Part shown: in pieces, positions 47,936 to 61,483 of the stretch
Numbering within the stretch: position 1 is the stretch's first letter
Layout: every line of letters begins with the position of its first letter
Origin: Bugula neritina
Lineage: Eukaryota > Bryozoa > Gymnolaemata > Cheilostomatida > Bugulidae
DNA length: 64,000 nt
Direction: 5' to 3'
Assembly: GCA_964035545.1 (NCBI GenBank)
Contig: OZ037766.1
Span: 16,190,222 to 16,254,221 of the forward strand
Program-made: the position numbers and the translations under genes
Notes under the pieces: generated by a model
What the model saw: the letters and a program-made list of their open reading frames with translations, nothing else
What the model was told of the DNA's origin: nothing
Database searches by the model: none

Positions 47936-50590
47936 ACAAACTTGGATTTGAAAACAATTTTTATCTTGGGGAAAGGTTTATTCAAATTACTATAATATTT
48001 TTAAGCCACTAGTTGTTTGCACTAGAATTCAAGCATTGAACGATTCAATTTTGTAATGTTACTAAGTATCAGTGTACAAATTGAATCGTAGCATATTGCA
48101 ATGCCGAAAATCTTTAAATCATATCGAAGCTTTGAAGATTTTTGTAGTCAATTGTTCTATACAGTTTAGTTATAATCAGAAAATATTATATCTGTTAGCA
48201 CTTACTAGTTATGCAATGTAGGCAAAGCCTGGTGCAATATTTAAACAAACTTTTACAAGGAGACAAGCTTAGTTGTAATTAAACTCATAAAACTTCTTGG
48301 ACTGAATGAATGTTTCATACAAGTTGAAGTACTGCATTATAATGCGAGATCAGAAGGTTTGTGCTACGACTGGGTGTACAAGAATCTGTACTGGACAAAC
48401 ACAATATCTGACAGAAATAGGATTTCCAATGCTGCCAACGTCTCAAAAATACTCTATGGAAACTCAGATCCACAATGCACCAGTAACCAATATTTGGACA
48501 ACGCTGCTGATAATGATGTGTGCATTGATGAACCAAGAAGTATAATTGTACACCTACAGATGGTGAGATACTTTAATAATTATTCCTCTTTAAACAATCT
48601 TCTATCAGTAAAAGTTGTCCTACAGGTGAAAAATGGAAAATGACACAGAAATTTAGGCAAACAATTTCTTTGCAAGTTTCTCACTGTTAAAACTTTTATT
48701 AGGGATTATATTTATTTTTCAAAATTGATACATTTTAAAAGGGTTGGATATTTTGGACGGACCGAGCGTAACCCACACATAGCTATGGGTGCTGCAGATG
48801 GAAGCAGTATGCAGAAGATTGCATATAATATTGTAGTGAATTTCACAATTCACTATGTTATGTGGGTCGACTTATACAAAGCTACTACACCAGGTTATTT
48901 ACGTTATGACAAGTTTATTATTTACAAGATACAAGAATTGAATTACTACTACTAACATGAATTAAACGATTACATAATAGCGAGCACTTTACACACAACT
49001 ATCCTAAATGAAGTCCAAAGCTGCTCTGCCCGGCTAGCTACTCAGCGCGCTTCCACTACGAGTAGCTAACTCCACCTGCTACCAATTAGCATGTCAGTCC
49101 TGATTGGTTGTTGCTAGTGGTGCCACTGTCGACCATAGATACAAGTCGCTGGAGGTCGATGTAGTCGATCTCCACAATAACATACAAAATAGAGTCGACC
49201 CTTTCGATATAATAACTAACAATTAATTGCACCACTGAAATTCATTACAATATGCTAACAAAGAAGATAGTAGACTGGGTCAATGGTTTAACCATAGATA
49301 GAATAGACGAAACGCCTATATTGTACTGATGCCAAACTGAAAAATGTTTTTACGTGTTCAATCAGTTGTATGTCTAATGCAGAGCAACTACTTGCTTCTG
49401 ATGACAACCTTCTCCGTCGTCCATATGCCATCACTTGGTTTCAGGTAATTAGGGTGTTGGGCAAGTCTTAAGAATTCTATTTTCAAATGCCTTTCCAGTA
49501 TTAACCAATTGTTAACCAAATTATATATATATATAATTAATAGAAAACAACTTGTATATGTCACTTATCCATGTGTTGTACAACTAGTAGATTCGTGCTT
49601 TGAGGCATCTACAAATTACTTTCTTTTTATTAATTGTATAGCTGCTCGTTATGATGTCTACAATAGTTTGAGCCCTTTAAATGCACAGTTAAACAAACCC
49701 ACATACATATATTATACACAAGGCTGGTAACTTATCTACTTGAGCTTGAACTCTACAGCTGCTGCATGCAGGTTGAGGTGTGTGCATGTATGTATAATGT
49801 ATAAAATGATGGTAGAACCTGGTTTACTGGACTGATGGGCAGCAACTATCTATACCAACTGCTTCTAGGTATGAAGCTGGGAGACAATCTAGTGCCAATA
49901 TATCTAAAAGACCTACGAATCGATCAGAAAACATGGATATGAAAATATTTAATGCCTCTGCCCAACCAATCACTACAAATAAATGTCAAACGGCTGCATC
50001 AAGTGGTGATAGTCTGTGTGACCAGATATGTGTTCCCAAAGCCTTCACTACTGCAATATTTCAGTAAGTATTTCAAAGTAATATATTTTGATCAAATACA
50101 TATCTCAACATGACTGGTGAAAAGTACATAACTGCTGGAGTGTTGATATTAATGTAATTTTCATGCAAGAGTATTGATCTAATTGACTCATAAACATCTA
50201 ACTATATTCTATAAAAATTATGAATATCATTTAACAGATCAGAATCCAGTAATTTTAAGCAATAAACATGCTTATGCTATAGTGGCTATCAATTGGCTGA
50301 AGATGGCAGAAGTTGTTTGTCTAAAGTATAGTCTAAAACACTTCTATAGTTCAAAGGTGTTACAAACTAAGGGCATTTCTATTAGAAAAGTCAAACACCC
50401 GACTATCTATTTTAATTTCAATCACAAAATATAAAAGTTGTATAATATGTAATATTATAGTAAAGATTTTTTATCATACACAGTGTTTAACTTTTGGTAA
50501 ACTGTACCATATGGACGGATAGCTAGTAGCAGTAAAATGATTATATGTGTTTTGCAAGTAATAAAATATCACAACAGAGTTAGAGATCTT

Positions 50591-50838
50591 TGATGGAGAG
50601 GGAAGTAGGACTAGATGAAGGTGTAGAGATCAATGAATGTGAAGCATCTAAGAGACTTTCTTCGGAGCTGCTAGAGTCTGCCAGACCTCCGGTTAAATGT
50701 ATTTTGTCTAAAAATAAAACAAATAGTGTATTAGAAGCATCAGGTAAAGGTAAGTATAGTGGATTAGTACATCAGTTTGCAGAAACAAGTGAGCTTGAAG
50801 CATTATTTGTGAGTAGCTCGATTTCCGGCCTAGAATGA
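50591..50838 (+). CDS. Possible terminal exon, unrecognised
   Basis: An open frame of about 82 residues beginning MEREVGLDEGVEINECE and ending SSSISGLE, more balanced in composition than the noise around it and followed by AATAAA near 50948. By position it could be the cytoplasmic-tail exon of the former LRP-like gene, but there is no NPxY motif and no membrane segment before it. It could also be an independent small exon or chance. Confidence 0.25.
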
Positions 50839-51139
50839 ACACACAATGAAAGTCTCGGCGATAAATTATTGGCCTTCGCATTATAAGACTATATTTAGAG
50901 CACCTCTGCCTGCAATAGTATAACTAGAAAATTAGCAAATTGTACAATAAAATACAATTAGTGTAGCACAACTGGCTGCACTAATAGTTTAAATAAATAT
51001 TCATAAAATCGGCTTCAAATTTTCACAAAGTACGACTCAAAATAAAATATTAGATATAAGTAAAACAATGCCCCAAGTGCTCTCACCTTTCGCTTTCTAG
51101 AATAAGCTGAAGCGAAGCAGATGCAAGAGTGAACCATAG

Positions 51140-54100
51140 TTATAAGGACAACTCATGGATGTCCCAGAATTTGGTCAAGGCTATATTTATAAATTTGGTT
51201 GCGAGAAAGAGAATGACGGCATATGAAAACCAGATGAGTAGAACAAAGATAGTGGGCTTATCATTTTGGTAGTAGAGAAGAGGTGGTTGGTGTTTGCCAG
51301 GCTGCTTGACTGTTGTTACTAGAAGTGTTCATAGAATTCATGTCAGACTGCCATATATTACAGAATGGTGGAAATGTGGAGTAAGTATGTTATAATTTGC
51401 AAGTTGTAAGCAAATATTATAAGAGAGGAGAGAAGGTTTGAGAGATACATACACACATTAGATATATGACCATGAAGACTGACCTGGAATGTCATCTTCA
51501 CTGTCTTTAGACTGCTTTCTAGCCAAGTAACCGGAGCTGAGAGTAGAATCGGAGCTAGCAATGCTGACTCTACTCAGAGAATGTGACAGCAGCTCTCTCC
51601 AAGCAGTCGGTTCTTGTCGCAGAACAGAAGTCCTCTCTGCACTGACAGGAACTGGAGGGTTGCTGAGCAGCCGTTGCCTATAGTCGCTCTTTTCTGGATG
51701 AGAGTAGAAGTACCATGCAGATATTGACAGCAGTGTGTTGTGTATATACAGCAATCAGCAGATAATGAGAGAATTTTATATTAAAACTTACTTCTCTAAT
51801 TCAAATGTTACAGATTAGTTCATCAACTGTGTATAAAAAGAAAAGAAAAAAAAATACTCACTTGGAAAAACATCTTTCATACTAGAAACATCGTTCCTGT
51901 AAAAATATGCCAGCAAATAATATCACTTTATTCAATAAGACCAGAGCTAACTGACCATGCACAGGGTATGGCAGACAACAGCACTTTTCAGGTAGTGCAT
52001 CAAGTGCATTACATTAAAAATCTTTAGACAACCATAATGGCCCAAATATGAACATTTAGTTTGACTACTGTAAGTAGGTGTTTTTGAATATATTATCTGA
52101 GTGCTTTGCCTGAGTAGTCCCCTAGAGAATATAGGTGAAAGAGCACTAACCTAGCTGCCATTAGATCAGCAATCTTCTGACTCAGAGTGTGAGACAACTC
52201 CCTATAGTCATGTTTAGTCCGGCCTTCAACACTAGCCAAGTCCTGCAGGTAAATAAAACAGGAAATGGGTCGGTGGATGCATTCCATCAGAGCTACATAT
52301 AGTATAAGTGAAACCTGTCAACACAGGTACTAGTACATTAGCACTTCTACAGCAATACAGACCATATATCCTGTGAAATTAAACAACAATACGAACTGAA
52401 CATATATACTATATTGTTGAAAGTTGAGTTTATTTTGAATGAATATTATAAAAGCAAACTCAACTGAACAAAATCTAACTAACATTCTAGGCAAAAATTT
52501 ATGTTATGTTTCTCACTTTATCATGTTATATTATTTACTATGTTATGTTATCAGTGTATAGCTTCAAATAACCTTGATGGTTTTTTGGGTGTTGGTAAAT
52601 AAAGTCAGTTGTAATTACACGTAAGAATCACAACATACTACTACTATTGCTACTGCCACCACTATTTCCTCTAATCAATTTTAACATTTCTGTGTTTTTC
52701 ACCTATTTTGTTCAATATGAGAACCATCCCTACAACAGCAAAAAGATAACGTGTAAAAGCTAGGCAATCACTGGAATTAAAAATTTAAATATTATATGTA
52801 TTAGTTTAAAAACCGTGCACTAGCGATAAAAAGATTATGTGGAAGTACTTACAGAACTTAATTCATTATGTTTTCTGGATAAATCACTAAAATTATCATT
52901 TAAACTGTTCATCTTTTTCTCCAATCGAGCTAAAATAAAATAAATTCATTAAATAAGATTTAAAACAATCTAGTCAACTGAGAACTTCTATTCATTAAAT
53001 AATAGAAATAATACTAATTAAAACTTTGCTATGAAAATATTTATACCATGCAACTTTGTAATTATATGCAATAAAGAGGCTATTAATCGTGAGAAGACAA
53101 CTTTCAAACAGTGACACTAGATTCACAACCATCAAGGCACATGGTATTGTAGAACTGGCCCAAGTCATGACTGAGTGTCTGCAAGTTCTTGTCTCAAGCA
53201 TTATATTGACTTGATTTGCTCACAACATATTATTGCCATTCCAATTTTGAATTCAAGCAAATCAGAACCTCAAAACATCAATTTAATTTTAACATTTGCA
53301 GCAAGCATAACATTGCTATGCTTTAAAGGTGAGTTAAACTATAATTTCAATATTATTAGAAAGATTCAATGGCTACGATTGCATTTTATAAGTTGCAGCA
53401 GTTATTTGCCATTTTCCACTTATTTTACCAGTATTTAACAATAATGCCTAAAAATAAAAACGGCTATGAAATATTAATTTTGAGCTGCTGAATGGCTTAA
53501 CTACATACTAGTTGTAAAAAAAATTATGTCAATATTTAAATAGTATTAACTTGCTTTACAGAAGACTTATAACTCAACATAAATTGATTTTTATAGTTCA
53601 AGTTGATAAGTACTATATAATTTTAGTTAAATTTTATTTAATATAAGACAAAAGCTCCTTGTTGTTTTATAGGGCTCAGAATTTTTCTTCCTGATGTAGC
53701 ACAAGTGAAGGAAAAGGCCTGATCATATAGTTCAACAGTAAATTGGCTCACAAAAAAACTTTAAATCAGAAGTGCAACTGTGAGGCCAATTCTATTAGAT
53801 AAACGTGGCTATTATAACCATTTTAATGAGCAAAAATGCAAAATATTATATATAAGAGTTCAGGGTTTTTCAAGACAATAAACATGCATACAATATTACA
53901 TAGCAAACATGTGTAGGTCATATGACATACTCATTCTCGTTTTATAGTAGTCCATATCTCTTCTAGCACCCTCCACCTCATCATGGCATACCTGTTTAGC
54001 ATCTATGACTTTGGATACCAGCTCATCTACAGAGTGCCTAGATGCAGTTTGTAAAGTATCAGATTGCTGTTGACGGATTATCTACAACAGATCAGGAAGG

Positions 54101-57100
54101 ATTGTTCTAGAATACCTGATTGTATTTAGGAGAGCTATATGCACTTGCTATTCTTACAATCTAAAATAAATGAGAACAGCTATAGATTACCTCTATTACA
54201 AAGGAAAGTGAAAGAATAAAGAGGAAACAACTTCAACAGCTAGTGAAAACCTCCTTCCCATTGTAATTAATATAACACAGGATAATAGAATGTTAGAGTG
54301 TAGCAGTAAATATTGTACCATTCAAAATGTAACAACATATGTTCTCAATAAACACTACTAATTCACAATAAGCATTACTAATCGGGGTACCAATTGTAGC
54401 AAAATTTATATTTCACATTTAGATAAAAACTGGCCATTCCTGTAAGAAACCCTGATGGAAAGGGTTCTTTTAAGCTGGCTAAGGACTTTTTTCAGTTTTG
54501 TGGCACAGGAGCAACATCCCCAATGACATTCACTAAGCCACCACTCTAACCCCTAGAACACAGCTGCTCCTTTTATATCACATTTAGGTAATGAAAAAAA
54601 GGTAAAATACACATTTTACAAAAAACTTCAGTTTGAAATTTTTCGATCCATTACTGCTGATAGTACTGCTATTGGAAGTGCACAATGGGCAATCGACCAA
54701 GGTTCCAGCATCAATGAAATATTGGCAAAGATGTTGCCATCACAGGGATAGGCAATCTGTGCTGCGTTTAGCCTCTCTATATACTCTATAGCTAGCTATT
54801 GGCTCTGTTACCATGAATAAAACACAAGGACCAATAGTCCAAGTATTGGGACTACTACACAGGGTTAGACTAGTAGTGTTTAGTAGGTAAATATACTAGA
54901 CGAGAAACATCTTGTAGCTTTCAATAATAACAAATTTCAATTAATTATGTTCACTTATTCAGGGCATCTCTTCATGTAATGTACAATTTTTTAATTGTCT
55001 CTTATATTAAGAAAGCTGCACACCCTTGTCTAACTTGTTAGACGAAACAGAACATTGTCCAGTTGTTCAATTTTCAATGATCAACACTGTAACTTCTGAA
55101 TCGTTGCAAAATGGCTACCAGTGGTGCTGTCTGATGTCAGCATTGATTATTTATCCAAATAGACTGCCACAAAATTGACATTTGACAAACAAGTGGTAAT
55201 ACAATTAATTTGAATCGTTAAATCAATTTTAAATAATAATATTATGTATAAAAATAGGATTACGCCATAGTTGTCCAAAATTCGATCAATGACCACATAA
55301 AACAGTAAACAAGATAACAAAAACAGTCTAGCCTTGTGAAATAAGGTCAAAAATATTTGGCAGTCAGCCAGACATTTGCTAAATTGTCAGATGAAATGTG
55401 AGCTGATGAGATTTTCATGCACAATGTACATGTGGAAGAAGAGTAAATACAACAAGCCAGAATGAATAGCTTTAGTGAAGCATGTTTTTCATTCTAAAAG
55501 TATTTCAATGTTGATCAGAAAACCAAAGTGTAGACCATGTATAGATAAAACATAAGAAAATGATAAAGCAATGCAAAAATCCCCCCCCAGACAGCACAAA
55601 GTAAATATTTTAATTTGCAGACTATTAGCATGAAGGAGCTACCAAAAACAGCACCAACTTAAGTTCTGCTATAAAACATTATTAACATAAAATAATATGA
55701 TAAATATGAAATTTCAGTTTTGTGATTTATCACTATGACTAGACTCAACTAACCTGCTGTCTTAGGTTGTTGATTTGTTGCTGTGTTTCTTGCTGCCAAA
55801 TACTCAATTTATTCTCAGTGTCAACATTTACTCCTTTTTCTTCCAATCTGCCTTGAAGCAACTTTATGTCACCTGCCAGACATTCAATCATATTGAGTGA
55901 GATATTGAATGCCCCATAAATATTCAATTGCTTCGATTTTATGCCATTTCAATTTATTTATCACGTAATGACATTTTGAATTTAGTTAATTTCTGCCCAT
56001 ATTTAAGGTGTTTGCCATTTATGATTCCCAAAGTTGAAATTAAGTGTTTAGTATAGTATTCCTCTATAAAGTTTTGCATTGAAAATAGAAAAACCTACTA
56101 CAAAATCTTAAATAAACTCAGGGATTAGAATATGCTCACACAGAGGTGTCCAACCTTTTCGGAGCGAGGACCACTGGAATGGAATATTTCATGGGGAGGA
56201 CCACAATGTAAAATTTAGCTAGGGCTGGAGGCCACAGCATTAGTAACTTTCAAATTTTTTTCTTTCAAATTCCCATGAATCATTACACAATGAAGTCCCA
56301 ATATTATATACTGCAGGCTGCATGTGTTTAGCATATAACAACAAGACATTTAAAAGGTGGGTTTCCTACTCTAATGCATATATATGTGCAAAATAATATG
56401 TTATGCCTTTGGGGGCTAAAGAAATGCAAGCTGGGGCACCTGTTGGACAGCCTTGTGCTGAAGCATCGACTGATAGTATGCTAGCACAGCCTGTGAGTGC
56501 TCATACCTTGAAGATGGTCTATGACGGATTTCTGTTTTTCCTTTTCAGTCTGCAGGAATAGTACAGTCTTAGAAAGGGACTCAATAGTCTAGAAATGTTA
56601 GAACAATGACAAATCAACATAAAACACAGTTTGGATAAGATATGTCAATAAAATATCTCGTTAGCCAACAGCAAAACACTCTACCCCCTCATTCACACTT
56701 ACTTATCGGCCATTTTTAATGTGTCCAGGCTGAAGTTTTCAAAGTCCGCTATTAGGTGCGATCTATGACACTGCATTGGATAATTATATCGAATGAGTTA
56801 ACACAAACGTTTTTCTGTCCAGTAGGAGTTCGCCGCAACATTTTTGAATCAAGCAGTGCTTGATCTTAACGCACCGCAACGCCGTACAGGAAGCTCAGAC
56901 ATTTGTAAAATGGCTGATATTTGCTGATATGGCCTACGGCATGGTAAGTGTGAATGAGAGGTACAGTCTACCCATACAATGGTCACCTGAATAATCAATC
57001 TGCTACTGATGTGCATTTCAACTACTGTGATATATGCATAACTAGAGCAATTCGATATAGGTAGAGAACCGTTATTGCTTATTAAAAAAATTGAACTGTA

Positions 57101-60100
57101 CCATCAGAATTTAAAGTATTGATGTCCCATACTAATATTGAAAAATAATTAGATTTGTTTTCTTTTTTTTGTTGAGATTTATGCCATTTGTAGAAATATG
57201 CCAGTCGTCCTACTCTTACACACAGCCAACCTTATGCTGTTGAGAGAGTTTTTCCTCTAGTATAGTAGCCCAAATAGGAGGTCCAACTGACTTATCAGAT
57301 GCCATGACTGAATGTTTAGCTGAAGTAGGCAAGGAGTAAACAGTAGAGTGGCGGCTGGTTACTGGTGCTGGAAATAAAATAAAGCATTAGTCTGGCTCTG
57401 CTGGCAAATCTCAATAGTCTCAATTTTTATTACTGTCAAAAATTATTACTGTCATTCACATTCAATGCCATTCTAAAACTAGCTACTGCCTGCATAATTA
57501 CTATAATTGAATATCAATTTACAAACTAAAAAACAGCACAGATAGGCTCCACTCCAGGATACAGACAAATGGTTGCTGACAGAAATATACCAAACATAAT
57601 GGTAGTAACAAAATGCAAGATCAGTTTGGACATTTGAGAGATTCAACAAGATCACCCAGTGATATGGATAGTCTGCCAAAACAAGACTAGCTAAGCTAAT
57701 AATAAATAATATTGAGAACCTCTCAGGATTACATGCAGTTACTAGGACACAAAAACCAGCCAACCATTATAGAAATCCCATACGGTGTGTCTATAAATAG
57801 TAGCAGAAACATGCTAAATTGGCAGCATATTTACAACAACTAGAGTTCTTTCAATTTTCTGGGACAGGTCATATCCCCCACCCAAGAATAGAATTTTTTG
57901 ATGTTACAAATAAATGTTTACTTATTGATTTCAATATTCATAACCTATGGCAAATACTAATAGCAACTTATGTTTAGATGTACTAGTAATACTTAATGTT
58001 TGCATAGCATAAAGTAAATTTATCATCATGAATACTGCAAAATCTTCCTAATATTTTAATCACTAGACTTGTATTATTAATTATTGTGCTTATAAATTGT
58101 TATTGGCTTTAAAGTCATTTTATGTGGTTAATTTTAGTGCAGCTGTCCAAAGGCCTGGCCTCAGGACCGTGAGAATCACACGAAATCGTGTGACGATTTT
58201 CGAGAGTTATCCTATCGTTATGACCAGCCACACACTCGTCAGACGAAACACATAATAAGTCCGTGAATGAGTCTTGCACGAGATACAAACAGCAGAAAAT
58301 TTTCAAATAGAGAAACGTGGTAGAAATGAAATAATTACTGTTGCTAAAATTCTATTGACCAATCAAATGGTGCTTATCGTCGATTGTGATTTTTCGTCCA
58401 TCGTCATCGTTGTGTACACCCAACGAAGACGATTTCGTTTGAGTTCCCTCAAATTTTCTTGTACGATTGGTTTTTCGTGTCAAATAGACAACTTCGTGTA
58501 ATTCTCACGATCGTGAGGCCAGGCCTTAAGTCTAGTGTCATTTAGTAAAGTTGCTGCTTACCGTTGAAGCATAATCAGGTGTAACTTGTAAGAATATCAA
58601 CTAGTGATGCCTTCCCAGATGGGAGTGTTTCAAACCTCTAGATAAAAGGCCATGCATAGTACAACTATAAAAATTTGTGAGTGCAGAAAACTCCAATACT
58701 GAATAAACCCGCACTATACAGCAATAACATTCAGCATCACTTTCATTTCAACAGTGAATAGAGAGTATGCCCATTGTTGGAGTAATGTGACTATAATATG
58801 CGTGGAATCTGCTTACACTACATATGTTTGGCTATAATTAGGTGTTGTAGCCTATTCAGATGACAAAACTCTTCAGAAAGCCCGCTTCTTGATCAGTCTA
58901 GACTCTAGAGAAACTGCAAGCCTTGCAACTACTAATGACCTTTGATCAAAAATTTGCTAGAACTAAATTAATTCTTCCAACTTTGGTTTTATTATTACAT
59001 ATTCACTGGCTTTCCATGGATCGATCTCAAGCCGATCTCAGCAAGATCGATCCACGGAAAGATGCCAAAGATTGATCTCAGTCGATCTGAGCTGGTCGGT
59101 CTGTAGAGATCGAACTCAGATCGATCTCAAGGCGATAAGACCATGGAAAGACGCTGGATCGATCTGAGAAGTAGAAAAAGACTGCTTGCTACAATGTTGT
59201 CTGCTAATAAAAATAATAACTTATCGATAATTACTAAGCAAAGTACTTAATAATTATGATGGCCACCTTTTCAGATGCCAAAACTTTGACTTTCAGTACA
59301 ACAATCAGGAAAAATCAATTATATGCGGTAGAAGATAAAAAATGGGAGCATTTAAATTGAATTTAAATGACTATTAAAACTTAGTTTCATTAGCTATATG
59401 CTGTGTAATTTTAAGCCCAACAGTCCTGTAAGTGTATTAATAATCTGCAAGACAGCTATTAATTTTATATAAGCTGTCAAGCTAAGAAATTAAAAGTAAA
59501 ATTATTTTAAATTGGCCAAACTACTTAACACTAAAAGCTTTGCTTCGTATAGTTTATAGCTACAATTAAATTTTAGACTACGACAATCTTGTTTTGAACA
59601 GTAGTAGCTTTAATCAGTTAAATAGGTGAACAAATTATACTATTAAAGTACCCTTCACTTAAGAGGAGGTAACTCCGTGAGATCGATCTGACAATCTCAT
59701 GGAAAAACGATCGATCTGAGCACATTTCTTAGATCGATCTCAGCGAGATCGATCTGAGATCAATCTATGGAAAGCCGGTGATTAAATACTATAAATTAAA
59801 ATGAAACAAGATTGCTATTAAACTAATCTTCATTAGTTGCAATTATACTTCAATAAGTTTGAATAAATAATATTATGCATAAAATAGGTATAGTTCGATA
59901 TAGAATGTAATGCGACCTTCAATGTCGTTTTTTTAATAAAGAGTGCATTCATAATTATGGAGGATATTCTTTAAGAAACAAATGAATCTCATCATTAATG
60001 AATATAAAACTAACACAATAAACAGATACAAAAATGATCTGAATAATGAAACTGCCTATTTATAAATTTATAAACTAAATTGATACTCGTTGGCACAAAA

Positions 60101-60670
60101 TCATTGTTTTACATATGACCCGTGTTAACCAGTTCCAAAAAACCTTGCATATGTTTAAATTAGATTTATTTGAAAAAAGCAACGTTTAAAATAGAGTAAA
60201 CCATTCGGCAACAATGTTGATTAGTGAGCATTATAACAAATCAAAACTCCTTTAACCATGTTTACCTGAGAGTGTTTGAAGTTCCATATCTCCTGTGTTT
60301 TGCCTTGCTGCTTCTAACCGACGCTAGGAATTAAGAAAACTATTTGAAAGAAAATAGGTACTAAAAATGCAATGCGAATCGTAGGTAAGTAATTCTATAG
60401 GTTGATCAACAATTAATTATTAGTTGAGCAACAGTTAAAAAAACCGTTGCAATATTACTATTAAATCTATGACAATGATCCGTTAAATTCAAAACGACAA
60501 CTGTCCAATCCAATATATTACCTATAAAAATTTAATAGATACAATAAACAATGTTAACTAAAATCATGAAAGATAATTCAACATCATAAAATATTTCGAC
60601 CTACTCTAACTCTGTCCAGGTTCGCCTCTGTTTCGTTCACTATAGTAGTAAACTTCTTTTCCCAATCCAT
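51140..60670 (-). CDS. Coiled-coil protein with C-terminal membrane anchor (401 aa)
   Basis: Exons: 60670-60605, 60323-60266, 57367-57231, 56588-56507, 55872-55754, 54081-53931, 52929-52853, 52242-52151, 51896-51862, 51693-51484, 51318-51140 (TAA). All eleven join in phase and sum to 1,206 bp. The protein starts MDWEKKFTTIVNETEANL. It has Glu/Lys/Gln-rich heptad-like stretches at roughly residues 1-40 and 75-280, a Ser-rich segment (about 285-340, with SRVSIASSDSTLSSG) and one hydrophobic span near residue 365-385 (FVLLIWFSYAVILFLA) with about 18 residues after it. That is the plan of a tail-anchored coiled-coil protein of an internal membrane, with the coil facing the cytosol. I do not recognise the family. 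The start is the first ATG of a short exon with a good GTAGGT donor. Confidence 0.75.
54430..54572 (-). mobile_element. tRNA-derived SINE, copy 3
   Basis: A shortened copy: GGAGCAGCTGTGTTCTAGG head on the minus strand and the TTTCCATCAGGG tail are kept, while part of the middle is missing. It lies in an intron of the coiled-coil gene, in the sense orientation. Confidence 0.65.
56141..56455 (-). mobile_element. hAT-like MITE, copy 2
   Basis: Ends CAGAGGTGTCCAACC and, inverted, CAAGGCTGTCCAACAGG. The flanking octamers TGCTCACA and TGCTGAAG are only partly alike. The whole body matches 20524-20840 in reverse. Confidence 0.8.
58150..58527. mobile_element. MITE with AAGGCCTGGCCTCA ends
   Basis: Terminal inverted repeats of about 35 bp: AAGGCCTGGCCTCAGGACCG at the left, AAGGCCTGGCCTCACGATCG inverted at the right. 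A second inner pair has ATCACACGAAATCGTG-like palindromes. It lies in the large second intron of the coiled-coil gene. Confidence 0.85.
59004..59780. mobile_element. GATCGATCTCA-rich MITE
   Basis: Ends CACTGGCTTTCCATGGATCG and, inverted, CACCGGCTTTCCATAGATTG, flanked by ATT on both sides. Near each end it carries several copies of GATCGATCTCA in both orientations, and the middle is plain AT-rich sequence. It lies in the second intron of the coiled-coil gene. Confidence 0.8.
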
Positions 60671-60691
60671 ATTTCTAGAATATAAATTTTA

Positions 60692-60817
60692 GTGTGTGTG
60701 TGTTGTGTGTGCGTGCGTGTAAGCGTGTACATATACCTATATATACCTATTCATACCTTCACACATCTACACAGTACACACACCCATCCACCCACACATG
60801 CACACACACACACACAC
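60692..60817. repeat. GT and CA microsatellites
   Basis: A GTGTGTGT/GCGT run at 60692-60720 and a CACACA run near 60797-60817, just upstream of the first coding exon of the coiled-coil gene. Confidence 0.9.
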
Positions 60818-60837
60818 TACATATTGTTGTGTTGAGA

Positions 60838-60907
60838 TTCTCTAGTATAATGGTTAGCATGTTAGTACGCTAGCGTGCAAACTGGAAGTTTGCGGTTTAA
60901 TTCCCAG
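60838..60907 (+). tRNA. tRNA-like sequence (pseudo-tRNA or SINE head)
   Basis: Contains TCTAGTATAATGGTTAGCA, close to the A-box region of Asp/Glu-type tRNAs, and GCGGTTTAATTCCC, close to a B box, at tRNA spacing. The anticodon arm is not convincing and the acceptor stem pairs poorly, so a functional tRNA is unlikely. Confidence 0.35.
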
Positions 60908-61483
60908 TGAAGACAGATATTTCACATATGTACTGGTATATAACACATATAATTTTAAATTTTACTTTTTTCAAAAAAATATTTGACTTTTATTTTGTCA
61001 ATATAATGAGAGAGTATTAATCATAATGATCAATGAAAATCATAATGGCCATGAAACTTTGTAAAGACCAAGTAGTAAATATTAATATTGTACTTATTAA
61101 ATCATAATTTCATCATTAAATTCAATACTTAATGGTAAATTTACTCATTCACATTGAGTATGACATTGGTCTTGGATTGAACTAAGACTAATAGTAGTAC
61201 AAACATTATACAGATAAATCATTTGGCGATGACTAATAAATCTAAAACCATTTAAAATACAATCACTATCAGTATTACAATCACAATGAGTATAGCAATC
61301 ACAGTGACAATCACATTGGCCAATAAATATAGGCTAAAAGTGAGGTAGACATTACACTTACCTCTATTTAGAAAGTAACTTACATTCTTTTACTACTGGC
61401 ATAGGTAAAAGTTACACTTAAAGTTAGTCTTACACTTACACTCACAGTAGTAAATGTATCTAACTATCCGACTTGCACTTAGC

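Larger units (their letters stand above)
46247..50063 (+). pseudogene. LRP-like receptor remnant (YWTD propeller and EGF)
   Basis: Recognisable blocks in order: 46247-46480 (DEDAILLFTNR, then after a frame shift LINATLPIALEFDYSTREVFFGA); about 48280-48560 (EGLCYDWVYKNLYWTNT ... IDEPRSIIV, donor GTGAGA); 48738-48900 (GWIFWTD, then after a frame shift RNPHIAMGAADGS); 49268-49445 (VDWVNGLTIDRIDETPILY, then after a frame shift DAKLKNVF and LRRPYAITWFQ, donor GTAATT); 49806-50063 (NLVYWTDGQQLSIP ... MDMKIFNASAQP ... CDQICVP, donor GTAAGT). These are LDL-receptor class B repeats followed by an EGF-like start, as in LRP proteins. Three frame breaks, near 46290, 48765 and 49327, each need one or a few bases to repair. 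Introns are kept, so it is an unprocessed remnant. Confidence 0.75.
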
